A stretch of DNA of 24,606 bases, taken from NCBI GenBank assembly GCA_038241115.1, contig JBBRGA010000035.1:1-24606 (forward strand), given 5' to 3'. Within the stretch, counting starts at the first letter, position 1; every line of letters starts with the position of its first letter. The stretch comes from JANYJJ01 sp038241115. Its GTDB lineage: Bacteria > Pseudomonadota > Gammaproteobacteria > Burkholderiales > Burkholderiaceae_C. Below are positions 1-7,555 of this stretch, one piece after another. Position numbers and translations under genes: made by a program. The notes under the pieces are model-generated. The model was not told the DNA's origin. It saw only the letters and a list, made by a program, of their open reading frames with translations, and made no database searches.

Positions 1-386
1 GTCGCATCAACCGCACGCTGGCGTTGCTGCCCGACTCGGTGCTGGCCGACACGCCGCTGAAACCCATCGAAACGCTGGTGATCGCCCCCAGCCAACGCCT
101 GGACGACATCGCCGCGCGCCATTTGGGCAGCCTGCCGACTGCAGTGCGGGCGCTGTTGCGCGGGGTGGGCGTGAGCGGCCAAGGCACGCAAGCGCGCGGC
201 TCGGCCTTGGCGAGCTACCTGCTTTTCGAGGCCCCGTACACCCGCGAATTGATGGCACTCGGCGAATCCGACACCTTGGCGCGCAAGGACGAAGTACTGC
301 AGTTTTTTGGCTGGCAGCCGGCGCCACCTTCATCCGAGGCGCCAAACAACCCGCGCCCCGCCGAGTTGGACATTTGCCTGACGTGA
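1..386 (+). CDS. Patatin-like phospholipase family protein, C-terminal end (partial)
   Basis: The reading frame is open from the window edge (frame starting at base 3) to a TGA at 384-386, so only the last 127 or so residues are present. The peptide, with stretches such as IETLVIAPSQRLDDIAARH, ALLRGVG and LASYLLFE, matches the C-terminal region I recognise from Burkholderiales patatin-like phospholipases, which are serine hydrolases acting on acyl lipids. The Gly-x-Ser-x-Gly nucleophile and catalytic Asp would lie upstream of the window, so the activity cannot be checked here. It is followed on the same strand by the ArnT-like gene, with 10 to 85 bases between them depending on that gene's start. 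The family call is by recognition of the tail only; another lipid hydrolase is possible. Confidence 0.65.
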   Translation, partial: RINRTLALLPDSVLADTPLKPIETLVIAPSQRLDDIAARHLGSLPTAVRALLRGVGVSGQGTQARGSALASYLLFEAPYTRELMALGESDTLARKDEVLQFFGWQPAPPSSEAPNNPRPAELDICLT

Positions 387-471
387 CACCGAGGAAATGC
401 GGCGGTGTGCCAAGCCGCCTGAGACGAATCGGCGCACAGCGCTTCAGGTCGGCGATGCTGTAATCGAGCCT

Positions 472-2115
472 GTGAGCACCGCACCAGCCCCTGAGTCCGC
501 CTGGACCCGCCCGCGATCCGTCTTGTTGCTGTTGGCCGTGTGGCTGCTGGCCACTTTGGGCGTGCGGCCTTTGCTATTGCCCGACGAGGGTCGCTACGCC
601 AACGTGGCGCGCGACATGTACCTTGGCTTGCTCGGCCAGCACGGCTCGCCCGGCGACGGCTTGGTGCCGCTGCTCAACGGCCTGCCGTTTTTCCACAAGC
701 CGCCGCTCCTGTATTGGCTGGACATGCTGGCCATGGCCGCCCTGGGCGTGAACCAGTTCAGCGCCCGCTTCGCGCCTTTTGTGGGTGCCTGGGTGATGGG
801 CGCAGCGGTGTTCATGGCCGTGCGGCGTTGGCATGGCGCAGCCGCGGCGCGGGCCACCTTGCTGGTGCTGGCCACCTGCCCGTTCTTCTTCATTGGCGGC
901 CAATACGCCAACCTTGACATGCTGGTGGGCGGCCTGATCAGCGCCACCGTGTTGGCCTTTGCGCGGGCCGTGGACGACGGCGCGCGCAGCCTGCGCTGGA
1001 CGCTGGCGGCGTGGGCCTTGGCAGCAGCGGCAGTATTGGCCAAGGGCTTGATTGGCTTTGTGCTTCCGGCCTTGGTGATCGCACCGTGGCTGCTGGCGCA
1101 GCGCCGCTGGCGCGACCTGCTGTGGCTGTTGCACCCGCTGGGACTGCTGCTTTTTGTGGCACTGGCGCTGCCGTGGTTTGCTTTGATGCAGCTGCGCTAT
1201 CCGGGCTTTTTTGACTACTTCATCATGGAGCAGCACTTTCGCCGCTTTGCCCAAGCCAGCTTCAACAACGTGCATCCGGTGTGGTTCTACGTGGCGGTGT
1301 TGCCGCTTCTGAGCTTGCCTTGGAGCGGCTGGCTGCCTGCTTTATTGACCAAGCTGGTCCGCCGATGGAGCGGCTTCAGCGCAAGTGATCGCTCACGTTG
1401 GAGCCTGTGGCTGTGGTGGCTCGTGGCGGTGATCGGTTTTTTCAGCCTGCCCAGCTCCAAATTGGTGGGCTACGCGCTGCCTGCTTTGGCGCCGTGGTGC
1501 GCGGTGTTGGGCGTGGCGGTTGCCGAGTCGCAGCGGCTGTCGAGGTGGACATTGGCGCTTGCCGTGGTCACCTGCCTGGGGTTGGTTTTGCTGCTGTCCA
1601 GCCCGGCCGCCATGACCGCCTTGAAGCTCAAGCCGCCCACCTCATCGAAAGCCGTGGCGGCCACGCTGGCCGCACAAATGAGCACGGGCGACCGCGTGGT
1701 GTTCGTTGATGAAATGTTCTACGACTTGCCGTTTTATGCCGGCCTGCGGCAGCCGCCCGTGGTGGCCAGCGACTGGGCTGACCCGAAGGTGCCGCTGCGC
1801 GACAACTGGCGCAAAGAGCTGTTCGATGCGGCCCGCTTCGACCCGGCGCGCGGGCGCGAATTGCTGTGGCCACTGGACCGTTTGAATGAATTGACCTGTG
1901 GCGAAGGGACGGTTTGGTTTGTGCTGAAAGCGTCCAGCTTGCCGCGCATGGCCGGCGTGCCAACCGCCGCCCTTGTGCCAACCGCCACCAACATGCCCAC
2001 GGCCGCCAACGTCTCCAACCAAGGCGACGTTCAATTGATGCGCGCACCGGGCCGCCCGTGCCCTGAACGCCCCGGACGCCCTCAACGTTCCTTCACCTTG
2101 CCGAGCGGCCAGTAG
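472..2115 (+). CDS. ArnT-like glycosyltransferase (GT83/PMT superfamily), probable lipid A aminosugar transferase
   Basis: Integral membrane glycosyltransferase expected to move a sugar from undecaprenyl phosphate to an acceptor on the periplasmic face, most likely lipid A phosphate. It has about a dozen hydrophobic segments, the acidic first-loop motif LLLPDEGRYANVARDM, typical of ArnT and protein O-mannosyltransferases, and the motif FFHKPPLLYWLDM. Its length (547 aa) is close to E. coli ArnT at 550. I prefer the GTG at 472: an in-frame ATG at 397 adds 25 residues that do not look like protein of this family and has GAGG only two bases away. The C-terminal soluble part carries three 18-base repeats encoding VPTA-type units (1957-2010). 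The GtrA gene follows after three bases, indicating coupling. The acceptor and sugar are inferred from the neighbouring GT2 and deacetylase genes; a protein mannosyltransferase-like role is the main alternative. Confidence 0.85.
   Translation: MSTAPAPESAWTRPRSVLLLLAVWLLATLGVRPLLLPDEGRYANVARDMYLGLLGQHGSPGDGLVPLLNGLPFFHKPPLLYWLDMLAMAALGVNQFSARFAPFVGAWVMGAAVFMAVRRWHGAAAARATLLVLATCPFFFIGGQYANLDMLVGGLISATVLAFARAVDDGARSLRWTLAAWALAAAAVLAKGLIGFVLPALVIAPWLLAQRRWRDLLWLLHPLGLLLFVALALPWFALMQLRYPGFFDYFIMEQHFRRFAQASFNNVHPVWFYVAVLPLLSLPWSGWLPALLTKLVRRWSGFSASDRSRWSLWLWWLVAVIGFFSLPSSKLVGYALPALAPWCAVLGVAVAESQRLSRWTLALAVVTCLGLVLLLSSPAAMTALKLKPPTSSKAVAATLAAQMSTGDRVVFVDEMFYDLPFYAGLRQPPVVASDWADPKVPLRDNWRKELFDAARFDPARGRELLWPLDRLNELTCGEGTVWFVLKASSLPRMAGVPTAALVPTATNMPTAANVSNQGDVQLMRAPGRPCPERPGRPQRSFTLPSGQ
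1957..2010 (+). repeat. Three in-frame 18-bp tandem repeats in the ArnT-like gene
   Basis: Three consecutive 18-base units (1957-1974, 1975-1992, 1993-2010) encode VPTAAL, VPTATN and MPTAAN. The units differ at a few positions, so they are an old or diverging duplication rather than a fresh slippage product. They lie in the C-terminal periplasmic part of the glycosyltransferase, outside the conserved membrane core. Confidence 0.8.
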
Positions 2116-2118
2116 GCG

Positions 2119-2493
2119 ATGACCCGCTTCTTCCGCTATGCCGCCGTGGGCGCCGTTGCCACTGCCGGGCACTACGCAGCGTTGACGGCGCTGGTCGAGT
2201 GGGCTCAGTGGCCCGCCTGGATCGCCTCCGGTGTGGGCGCGGCCCTCGGCGCGCAGCTGGCCTTCTTGGGCAATCGCCAGTTCACCTTTGAATATCAAGG
2301 CGCTGGCCGCAGCGCGGTTACGTCCGCGTGGCTCAAGTTCATGGGCACGGCAGCTTTGGGCGCGCTGCTTGGCATGGCCATCGTCGCGTTGGCAGTGGCC
2401 GCCGGTGCTCACTATCTGGTGGCACAGGTGTTGGCCACGTTGTGCGGTTTGGTGGTGACCTATGCGGTCAACCGGCACTGGACCTTTGCTTGA
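2119..2493 (+). CDS. GtrA family membrane protein, probable polyprenyl-phosphate-sugar flippase component
   Basis: A 124-residue protein with four hydrophobic helices and the two paired GtrA-family signatures, GNRQFTF after helix 2 and VNRHWTF at the C-terminus. GtrA proteins are small inner-membrane proteins linked to moving lipid-linked sugars across the membrane. The ATG lies three bases after the ArnT-like stop codon, and a TAGG overlapping that stop can act as ribosome binding site, so the two genes are almost certainly co-translated. Its stop codon is only four bases from the stop of the convergent deacetylase gene. In context it would be the membrane-crossing step between cytoplasmic assembly (GT2 plus deacetylase) and periplasmic transfer (ArnT-like). 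Family assignment is firm; substrate is inferred. Confidence 0.88.
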   Translation: MTRFFRYAAVGAVATAGHYAALTALVEWAQWPAWIASGVGAALGAQLAFLGNRQFTFEYQGAGRSAVTSAWLKFMGTAALGALLGMAIVALAVAAGAHYLVAQVLATLCGLVVTYAVNRHWTFA

Positions 2494-2497
2494 GTGT

Positions 2498-3340
2498 TCA
2501 CCCGAACACGGAACCCAGGCCCACGTGGGCAGCGTCCAAATCGTCTTCAAAAGCCGCGCTCGACAGATAAGCCAACTCACGCAACCGGGCACCCGCAATT
2601 GCATCGGGCTGATGATCGGTGGCGCCGGGGTGGCAAAAAAGCAGGCCTCCTTCAAGCGGCAAATGGGCCAACCAGCCTTGCATCAGGACGCGGTAGTTGA
2701 CCGCCTCGAAGTCATAAACGCCCAGCAACCATCGGTTGTGCCGGATGCTGTGGCGTTGCAGCAAACGCTCCAGCGTCATCCCACCCGTGCGGGCAATCAG
2801 GGCGCGCTTGAGTCCAAAGCCCGGGCCGAGCAAGCGCGCCGTGCTGCGCACAGCCACATCGGTTTTCATGTCGAGCACAGCGCGCACAAAAACGTCACGC
2901 ACCACCGGCAAGTGGTGAACATGCTGATGGCCATCGACGTGGTCTGGCCACTGCCCCGCGCCGTCGGTGAAGGCGTGGAGTTGCGCCGCAAATTCTGCGA
3001 CCAGCGCCTGCTCGGGCAGGCGGCGTGCATGCGCGCTGAGGATCAACCGCGGCAAGGTCGGAAAACGCGGCCAGTGCCTGCGCAACTCAGGGCTCAGCGG
3101 CGCGCCTTCGGTCAGGTTGAAATGCAGGCCACGCAAAACATGCGGCGGCAATGTCCGCAACATGGGGGCCAAGGACGGCCACTGTGCGCTGCTGCTCAAG
3201 CACGAGGTGGACGACAAGCGCCCCGAATGCGCCAAACCGGCGATGCCTTCCGAGATGCCGGGCGACTGCCCGAAGTCGTCGGCGTTGAGCATCAATTTGC
3301 GCACCGGCCCGGGCGCGGCCTGAAGATTTGAGGCGGTCAA
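2498..3340 (-). CDS. ChbG/HpnK (YdjC) family carbohydrate deacetylase, probable lipid-linked N-acetyl-aminosugar deacetylase
   Basis: A 280-residue member of the YdjC family, which removes acetyl groups from N-acetyl sugars using a divalent metal. Visible motifs are LNADDFG near residues 18-24 (metal-binding Asp pair), HFNLTEG at 73-79 and DGHQHVH at 136-142, so the metal and catalytic residues appear intact. It starts with TTG at 3340, inside the TGA stop of the upstream glycosyltransferase gene (four-base overlap), a classic coupling arrangement; an internal ATG near 3292 would begin just before NADDFG and is less likely. Relatives include NaxD of Francisella, which deacetylates undecaprenyl-phosphate GalNAc, HpnK of hopanoid synthesis and ChbG of chitooligosaccharide use. 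The coupling to a membrane GT2 favours the NaxD-type role here. Confidence 0.87.
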   Translation of the reverse strand: MTASNLQAAPGPVRKLMLNADDFGQSPGISEGIAGLAHSGRLSSTSCLSSSAQWPSLAPMLRTLPPHVLRGLHFNLTEGAPLSPELRRHWPRFPTLPRLILSAHARRLPEQALVAEFAAQLHAFTDGAGQWPDHVDGHQHVHHLPVVRDVFVRAVLDMKTDVAVRSTARLLGPGFGLKRALIARTGGMTLERLLQRHSIRHNRWLLGVYDFEAVNYRVLMQGWLAHLPLEGGLLFCHPGATDHQPDAIAGARLRELAYLSSAAFEDDLDAAHVGLGSVFG

Positions 3341-4431
3341 AGCTCCACCGGCGGATGGATGGCACCGGTGCCGGCCTCTTGGCCAACGATGTAGACGGGG
3401 CGCTGCTTGACCTCGTCAAAAATGCGGCCGACGTATTCGCCCAAGATGCCGATGGACAGCAACTGCACGCCGCTGAAAAACATCACGCTGCACACCAAGG
3501 TGGCCCAGCCGGGCACGTTGGCACCATAGACAAAGTACTCGATCACAAACCAGAACGCCAAGGCGATCGCAAACAGCGCGACGATGGCGCCGGCGCCGCT
3601 CCACAAACGCAGCGGCGCATTGGTGAAAGCGGTCACTCCGGTGAAGGCCAGACGTGACAGGCTGCGCAGCGAAAACGTACTGGCTCCCGCGTGGCGTTCG
3701 GCTGGCACATAAGGAATGATGACGTTGGTGAAGCCCACCCAAGCGTACAAACCCTTCATGAAACGGTTGCGCTCGGGCAGGGATTTCAGCGCCTCCACGA
3801 CACGCCGGTCCATCAGGCGAAAGTCGCCCGCGTCGACCGGAATTTTCACGGCCGAATTTCGGTTCACGAGGTGATAAAAAATCGCCGTGCCCAAGCGTTT
3901 GGGCCAGGACTCGTCGAGACGCGACGCGCGCGCCGCACACACCATGTCGGCGCCCTCGTGCCAGGCCTTCAGCATCTCGGGCACCAAGGAGGCGGGGTGC
4001 TGCATGTCTGCGTCCATCAGCAGCACGACATCGCCTTGGGCGCGGTCGATGCCCGCCGTGAGTGCGGCTTCTTTGCCGAAATTGCGCGACAAACCCACGT
4101 AGCGCACACCGGGTTGATGGGTCCAGCGGGACAACTCCAATGCCGTGGCATCACGGCTGCCGTCGTCCACCACGATGACTTCCCAGCGCGGTGTGAGCGA
4201 TGCCAGTTGCGCCGTCAAGCCTGTCAACAGCAGGTGCAAGTTGTCGGCCTCGTTGAACGCCGGAACCACGCAACTCATGGAGGGCTGGGCGGGTCGTGCG
4301 GGCTGCGTCATGGCGAGTGGCGCGGGGTGTGGCGTGACGTGTGGCGTGGCCTGCGACGCCGCCGAAGAAGCTGCCGAATTCGCGGAGGGCGACGCCGCCG
4401 CCAGCGCATTGAAAAGTCGAGGCTCAGTCAT
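3337..4431 (-). CDS. Family 2 glycosyltransferase, ArnC/DPM1-like polyprenyl-phosphate sugar transferase
   Basis: A 364-residue GT2 enzyme predicted to join a nucleotide sugar to undecaprenyl phosphate on the cytoplasmic face. It shows the entry motif CVVPAFNEADN (54-64), VVDDGS (87-92), SRNFGKEAALTAG (115-127), the metal-binding DAD in LLMDADMQHP (140-142), and two C-terminal membrane helices (about 275-335), as in ArnC, GtrB and related enzymes. The first 50 residues are Ala/Ser/Pro/Thr-rich and poorly supported; ATGs at 4311 and near 4278 would give proteins closer to family length, and none of the three starts has a good ribosome binding site. The gene overlaps the downstream deacetylase start by four bases and follows chrA after 52 bases. 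The sugar is inferred to be an N-acetylhexosamine because of the coupled deacetylase. Confidence 0.88.
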   Translation of the reverse strand: MTEPRLFNALAAASPSANSAASSAASQATPHVTPHPAPLAMTQPARPAQPSMSCVVPAFNEADNLHLLLTGLTAQLASLTPRWEVIVVDDGSRDATALELSRWTHQPGVRYVGLSRNFGKEAALTAGIDRAQGDVVLLMDADMQHPASLVPEMLKAWHEGADMVCAARASRLDESWPKRLGTAIFYHLVNRNSAVKIPVDAGDFRLMDRRVVEALKSLPERNRFMKGLYAWVGFTNVIIPYVPAERHAGASTFSLRSLSRLAFTGVTAFTNAPLRLWSGAGAIVALFAIALAFWFVIEYFVYGANVPGWATLVCSVMFFSGVQLLSIGILGEYVGRIFDEVKQRPVYIVGQEAGTGAIHPPVEL

Positions 4432-4483
4432 GTCGTGCGGTGTGTTGAAGACTGAAATGTACGGGCTGGACAGGGCGCTGGCT

Positions 4484-5827
4484 CTATAAAAACAGCGCCC
4501 TCACCGCGCCTAACGCGGCGCAGCAGGCGATCAGCTTGATGACACCCACTTGGTAGCGAATCAAGGCAACGGCGCACACCCCGCCGATCAACGCCGCCAG
4601 CATGTCGAATGGCCCGCCCCAACCTTCAGGCCACAGCGCGTGCAGCGCGAAAAACATGGCCAGGTTCACGATGACACCGACCACCGCTGCGGTGATGGCC
4701 GTCAATGGGGCGCTGAAGTGCAAGTCGCCGTGCGTGGCTTCGATCACCGGTCCACCGATCAGAATGAACAAGAACGAAGGTAAAAAAGTGAAGAACGTGA
4801 CCACACACGCGGCAGCTGCGCCGGCCCACAGCAAGTGCTCCGGGCCGAACATCGGCAGCTTGTGGCCGCCTAAAAAGCCAACAAACGCCACCACCATGAT
4901 GAGCGGGCCGGGAGTGGTTTCGCCGAGGGCCAAGCCGTCCATCATCTGCGGCGCGCTCAGCCAGCCGTAATCCGTCACCGCGCCTTGAAAGACGTAAGGC
5001 AACACGGCGTAGGCGCCACCAAAGGTGAACAGCGCGGCCTTTGTGAAAAACCAGGCCATTTGCGTGAGCACGCCCTGCCAGCCAAACGCGGCCGCCAAGC
5101 CACCCAGGCTCGCTGCCCAAAGTACCAGACCGATCACCGCGACCCGCAACAAACGACCGCGTGAAAAGCGTGCATGCGCTGGCGTGGGGGTGTCGTCGTC
5201 AATCACGGCGGGGCTTGCTGGGCTCACAGACTTGCCCGCGTGCGCCGGGCTGGCGCGAAACCAGCCAGGAACCCAACGATGACCGAGTGCGCCCAAACCG
5301 CCGGCCGCCAAAACGATCCAGGGAAAAGGCAGCTTGAAGAAAAAAATAGCCGTGAATGACGCCGCTGCCAGGCCCCACAAGACCAGGTTCTTCAAGGCAC
5401 GCGAGCCGATGCGCCACGCCGCAAACAACACAATCGCCACCACCGCAGGTTTGACGGCCCACAGCACGCCCGCCACGGCCGGCGTGTTGCCGTAACTCAC
5501 ATAAATCATCGAAAGCGCAATCAGCACGAACAGTGAGGGCAACACGAACAAAGCGCCTGCTGCGATGCCGCCGCGCACGCCGTGCATCAACCAGCCGATG
5601 TAGGTGGCCAGCTGCTGAGCCTCGGGCCCGGGCAGCAGCATGCAGAAGTTGAGCGCGTGCAGGTAGCGTTTCTCGGAAATCCAGCGCCTGCGCTCCACCA
5701 GCTCCTGGTGCATCAAAGCAATTTGACCCGCCGGGCCGCCAAAGCTGATGAAGCCCAGCTGCAGCCAAAAGCGCAGCGCTTGTGAAAAACCGGGGGCGAG
5801 TGGCGGTGTGGCGGGCGCTTCTTGCAT
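4484..5827 (-). CDS. chrA: Chromate transporter ChrA (two-domain CHR family)
   Basis: A hydrophobic protein of about 447 residues with the duplicated CHR architecture. The N-terminal half has FWLQLGFISFGGPAGQIALMH and LLPGPEAQQLATYIG; the C-terminal half repeats the pattern with FFTKAALFTFGGAYAVLPYV and LALGETTPGPLIMVVAFVG. These match the long-chain CHR family, whose members export chromate or related oxyanions. A short hydrophilic loop near the middle (about 200-225) separates the halves. I chose the ATG at 5827 because AGGTG lies just upstream; a GTG at 5860 would add 11 residues. It is in line with, and 52 bases before, the family 2 glycosyltransferase gene, so they may share a transcript. 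Family is clear; whether chromate is the real substrate cannot be read from sequence. Confidence 0.92.
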   Translation of the reverse strand: MQEAPATPPLAPGFSQALRFWLQLGFISFGGPAGQIALMHQELVERRRWISEKRYLHALNFCMLLPGPEAQQLATYIGWLMHGVRGGIAAGALFVLPSLFVLIALSMIYVSYGNTPAVAGVLWAVKPAVVAIVLFAAWRIGSRALKNLVLWGLAAASFTAIFFFKLPFPWIVLAAGGLGALGHRWVPGWFRASPAHAGKSVSPASPAVIDDDTPTPAHARFSRGRLLRVAVIGLVLWAASLGGLAAAFGWQGVLTQMAWFFTKAALFTFGGAYAVLPYVFQGAVTDYGWLSAPQMMDGLALGETTPGPLIMVVAFVGFLGGHKLPMFGPEHLLWAGAAAACVVTFFTFLPSFLFILIGGPVIEATHGDLHFSAPLTAITAAVVGVIVNLAMFFALHALWPEGWGGPFDMLAALIGGVCAVALIRYQVGVIKLIACCAALGAVRALFL

Positions 5828-5914
5828 GGCACCTATTTTCGGGGACAAACCTGAAAACACGGCCGGCGGGGTGCGACCAAAGAAGTACTGGAAAGGCCGT
5901 GCGCTCAGTGCGGT

Positions 5915-6697
5915 TCAGTCGACGCTGAGCACCTGGCCTGCTTGCAGCGCATGCACGCGGTGCGGCGTTTGAAGTTGGCCAATCTGGCGCATCACGGCTT
6001 CTACTTCACCGGGTTTGATGTGGGTGATGTGGACATCGACGCTGCCCTCAATTTGCTGCAGTTCAGCGTCAAGCGCCGCGGGATGCAAGTGTCGACTGAT
6101 GCGTGCCAGATCGGTTTCTTCGTCGCTGAACGCGGTCTCTATCACCAAGTGCGCGAGCTTGCGACCGCGCAGACGCCGCCACAGCGCGGGGTTGGGGCCG
6201 GTGTCTCCGGTGAAAACCCACCAAGCGCCTGCGGGCCTGCTCTGCACCGCAAAGCCCACGGCCGGTACCGTGTGCGCAGCCTCGACCACCTGCACCGTCA
6301 AACCGGCCAGGTGAAGCGTGTCACCAACTTCGAACGGATGCAGCGCCAGCACCGGCGCACTGGCGCTGGGCAAGCGCGTGAAATCAGGCCAAATCACGCC
6401 ATTGAAAACATGGGTACGCAGCGCAGCCAAGGTGGCCGGCAGCGCGTGAACGCCAATCGGTGGGCGGCCTTGCGCAGTTCGCACGCGCATGACGCTGTCG
6501 GCCAGCAATGCGATCGACACGATATGGTCGAGATGGGAATGGCTGACAACGATGTGCTCGACCTTCACCAGCTCGTCCAGGGTGAGGTCGCCCACGCCTG
6601 TGCCTGCATCCACAAGCACCGATTCGTCAAGTAAAAACGAGGTGGTTTTACAGCCAGCAGCGATGGCGCCGGAGCAGCCGAGTACACGAACTTTCAT
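5915..6697 (-). CDS. MBL-fold hydrolase, probable 3',5'-cyclic-nucleotide phosphodiesterase
   Basis: A 260-residue metallo-beta-lactamase-fold enzyme. It has the metal motif HSHLDH at 53-58, followed by His142 (EAAHTVP), Asp165 in FTGDTGPN and His226 in HITHIKPG, the order of ligands expected for a binuclear zinc site. The compact start MKVRVLGCSGAIAAG, the HSHLDH form and the C-terminal HITHIKPGE are typical of class II cyclic-nucleotide phosphodiesterases and related proteins in Burkholderiales, so hydrolysis of cAMP or a similar cyclic nucleotide is the best guess. RNase Z-like nucleases share the fold and are the main alternative. It stands between chrA and the FHA gene on the same strand, with 125 bases upstream. 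No signal peptide is visible, so it is cytoplasmic. Confidence 0.78.
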   Translation of the reverse strand: MKVRVLGCSGAIAAGCKTTSFLLDESVLVDAGTGVGDLTLDELVKVEHIVVSHSHLDHIVSIALLADSVMRVRTAQGRPPIGVHALPATLAALRTHVFNGVIWPDFTRLPSASAPVLALHPFEVGDTLHLAGLTVQVVEAAHTVPAVGFAVQSRPAGAWWVFTGDTGPNPALWRRLRGRKLAHLVIETAFSDEETDLARISRHLHPAALDAELQQIEGSVDVHITHIKPGEVEAVMRQIGQLQTPHRVHALQAGQVLSVD

Positions 6698-6822
6698 GCG
6701 TTTATGGTGACGCCATCAAGTGGCCCGTGCAAGCGGCCTAGTTCTCACTTCCGCCTGACTTCGCGAGCGCAGCACGGGCATTTGCACGCAATCGGCCGAG
6801 CATGTGCAAGTCGAGGCAACGC

Positions 6823-7488
6823 TCAACTTTGAATGAACTGCATCTGCGTGCCCGCGAGTTCAATGACGTCACCGCTTTTCAAGCTCACGGTTTCGCCCAT
6901 CAACGGGTTGCCGTTGACGGTCGGGCGCATGGCGCCTTCGACGTGCGCCAGCACATAGCCGCTCGGGCGTTTGGTGATCGAGGCCACTTGCACGCCAGGT
7001 TTGCCCACCGTGGTGACGACTTTGGTCAACTGAACTTCACGACCGGCAGCAGCGCCGTTAAGCACCCTGATGACACCGGGATGCGTGGAAGAACCCAAAG
7101 AACCGAAACCCGAGGTGGAGCCCAGACCCGGTACCGAAGCGCCGACTTGGCCGACCACCGCACCCGGTTTCAAGATCATGGTCTTTTCGTAGTCATTGCC
7201 GTCGTCGACGATGTACTTGATCTTGTATTTGCCGATCTCGACCGTGTCGTTGTGGGCCAGCAATTGTTTTTTGACGGCCTTGCCGTTGATGTAGGTGCCG
7301 TTGGTGCTGTTCAGGTCTTCGATAAAAACATCGGCACCCACCATTTGCAACACGGCGTGCTCGCCGCTGACGGCCAGGTTGTCAATGACGATGTCGTTGT
7401 ACGGACGGCGGCCCAAGGTCGTTTTGTCCTTGGTGATTTGCACTTCTTTGATCACCACGCCGTCCAGCGACACCACCAGTTTGCCCAT
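6823..7488 (-). CDS. FHA domain protein with a second, degenerate FHA-like domain
   Basis: A 221-residue cytoplasmic protein whose N-terminal FHA domain has all the phosphothreonine-binding landmarks: GR at 26-27, SGEH at 41-44 and NSTNGTYING at 60-69. A linker of about 40 Gly/Ser-rich residues leads to a C-terminal segment (about 147-221) with the same strand order and the pieces TTVGK, PTVNGNPL and SLKSGDVIELAG, but lacking the key Arg and Ser-x-x-His; I read this as a second FHA fold that has lost canonical binding. The ATG at 7488 is preferred to a TTG at 7500 because GGGGGC precedes it. It is the last gene of a kinase-phosphatase-FHA set, so it is the likely reader or substrate of the kinase. 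Confidence 0.9.
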   Translation of the reverse strand: MGKLVVSLDGVVIKEVQITKDKTTLGRRPYNDIVIDNLAVSGEHAVLQMVGADVFIEDLNSTNGTYINGKAVKKQLLAHNDTVEIGKYKIKYIVDDGNDYEKTMILKPGAVVGQVGASVPGLGSTSGFGSLGSSTHPGVIRVLNGAAAGREVQLTKVVTTVGKPGVQVASITKRPSGYVLAHVEGAMRPTVNGNPLMGETVSLKSGDVIELAGTQMQFIQS

Positions 7489-7555
7489 GCTTGCCCCCAA
7501 TGACTCAATCAGAAATCTATTTGCTTTGATCGCGCGCTTTGCGAGCGCCGACCCG

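Noticed and set aside
2462..3331. 289-codon open frame on the plus strand, antisense to the deacetylase gene
   Set aside because: The composition is Gln/His/Arg-rich as expected for a shadow frame, and the minus strand carries the intact YdjC motifs.
6723..6779. Eight-base inverted repeat (GCCCGTGC and GCACGGGC) after the FHA gene
   Set aside because: The arms are 41 bases apart with little internal pairing and no T-run, so neither a terminator nor a compact operator is supported.
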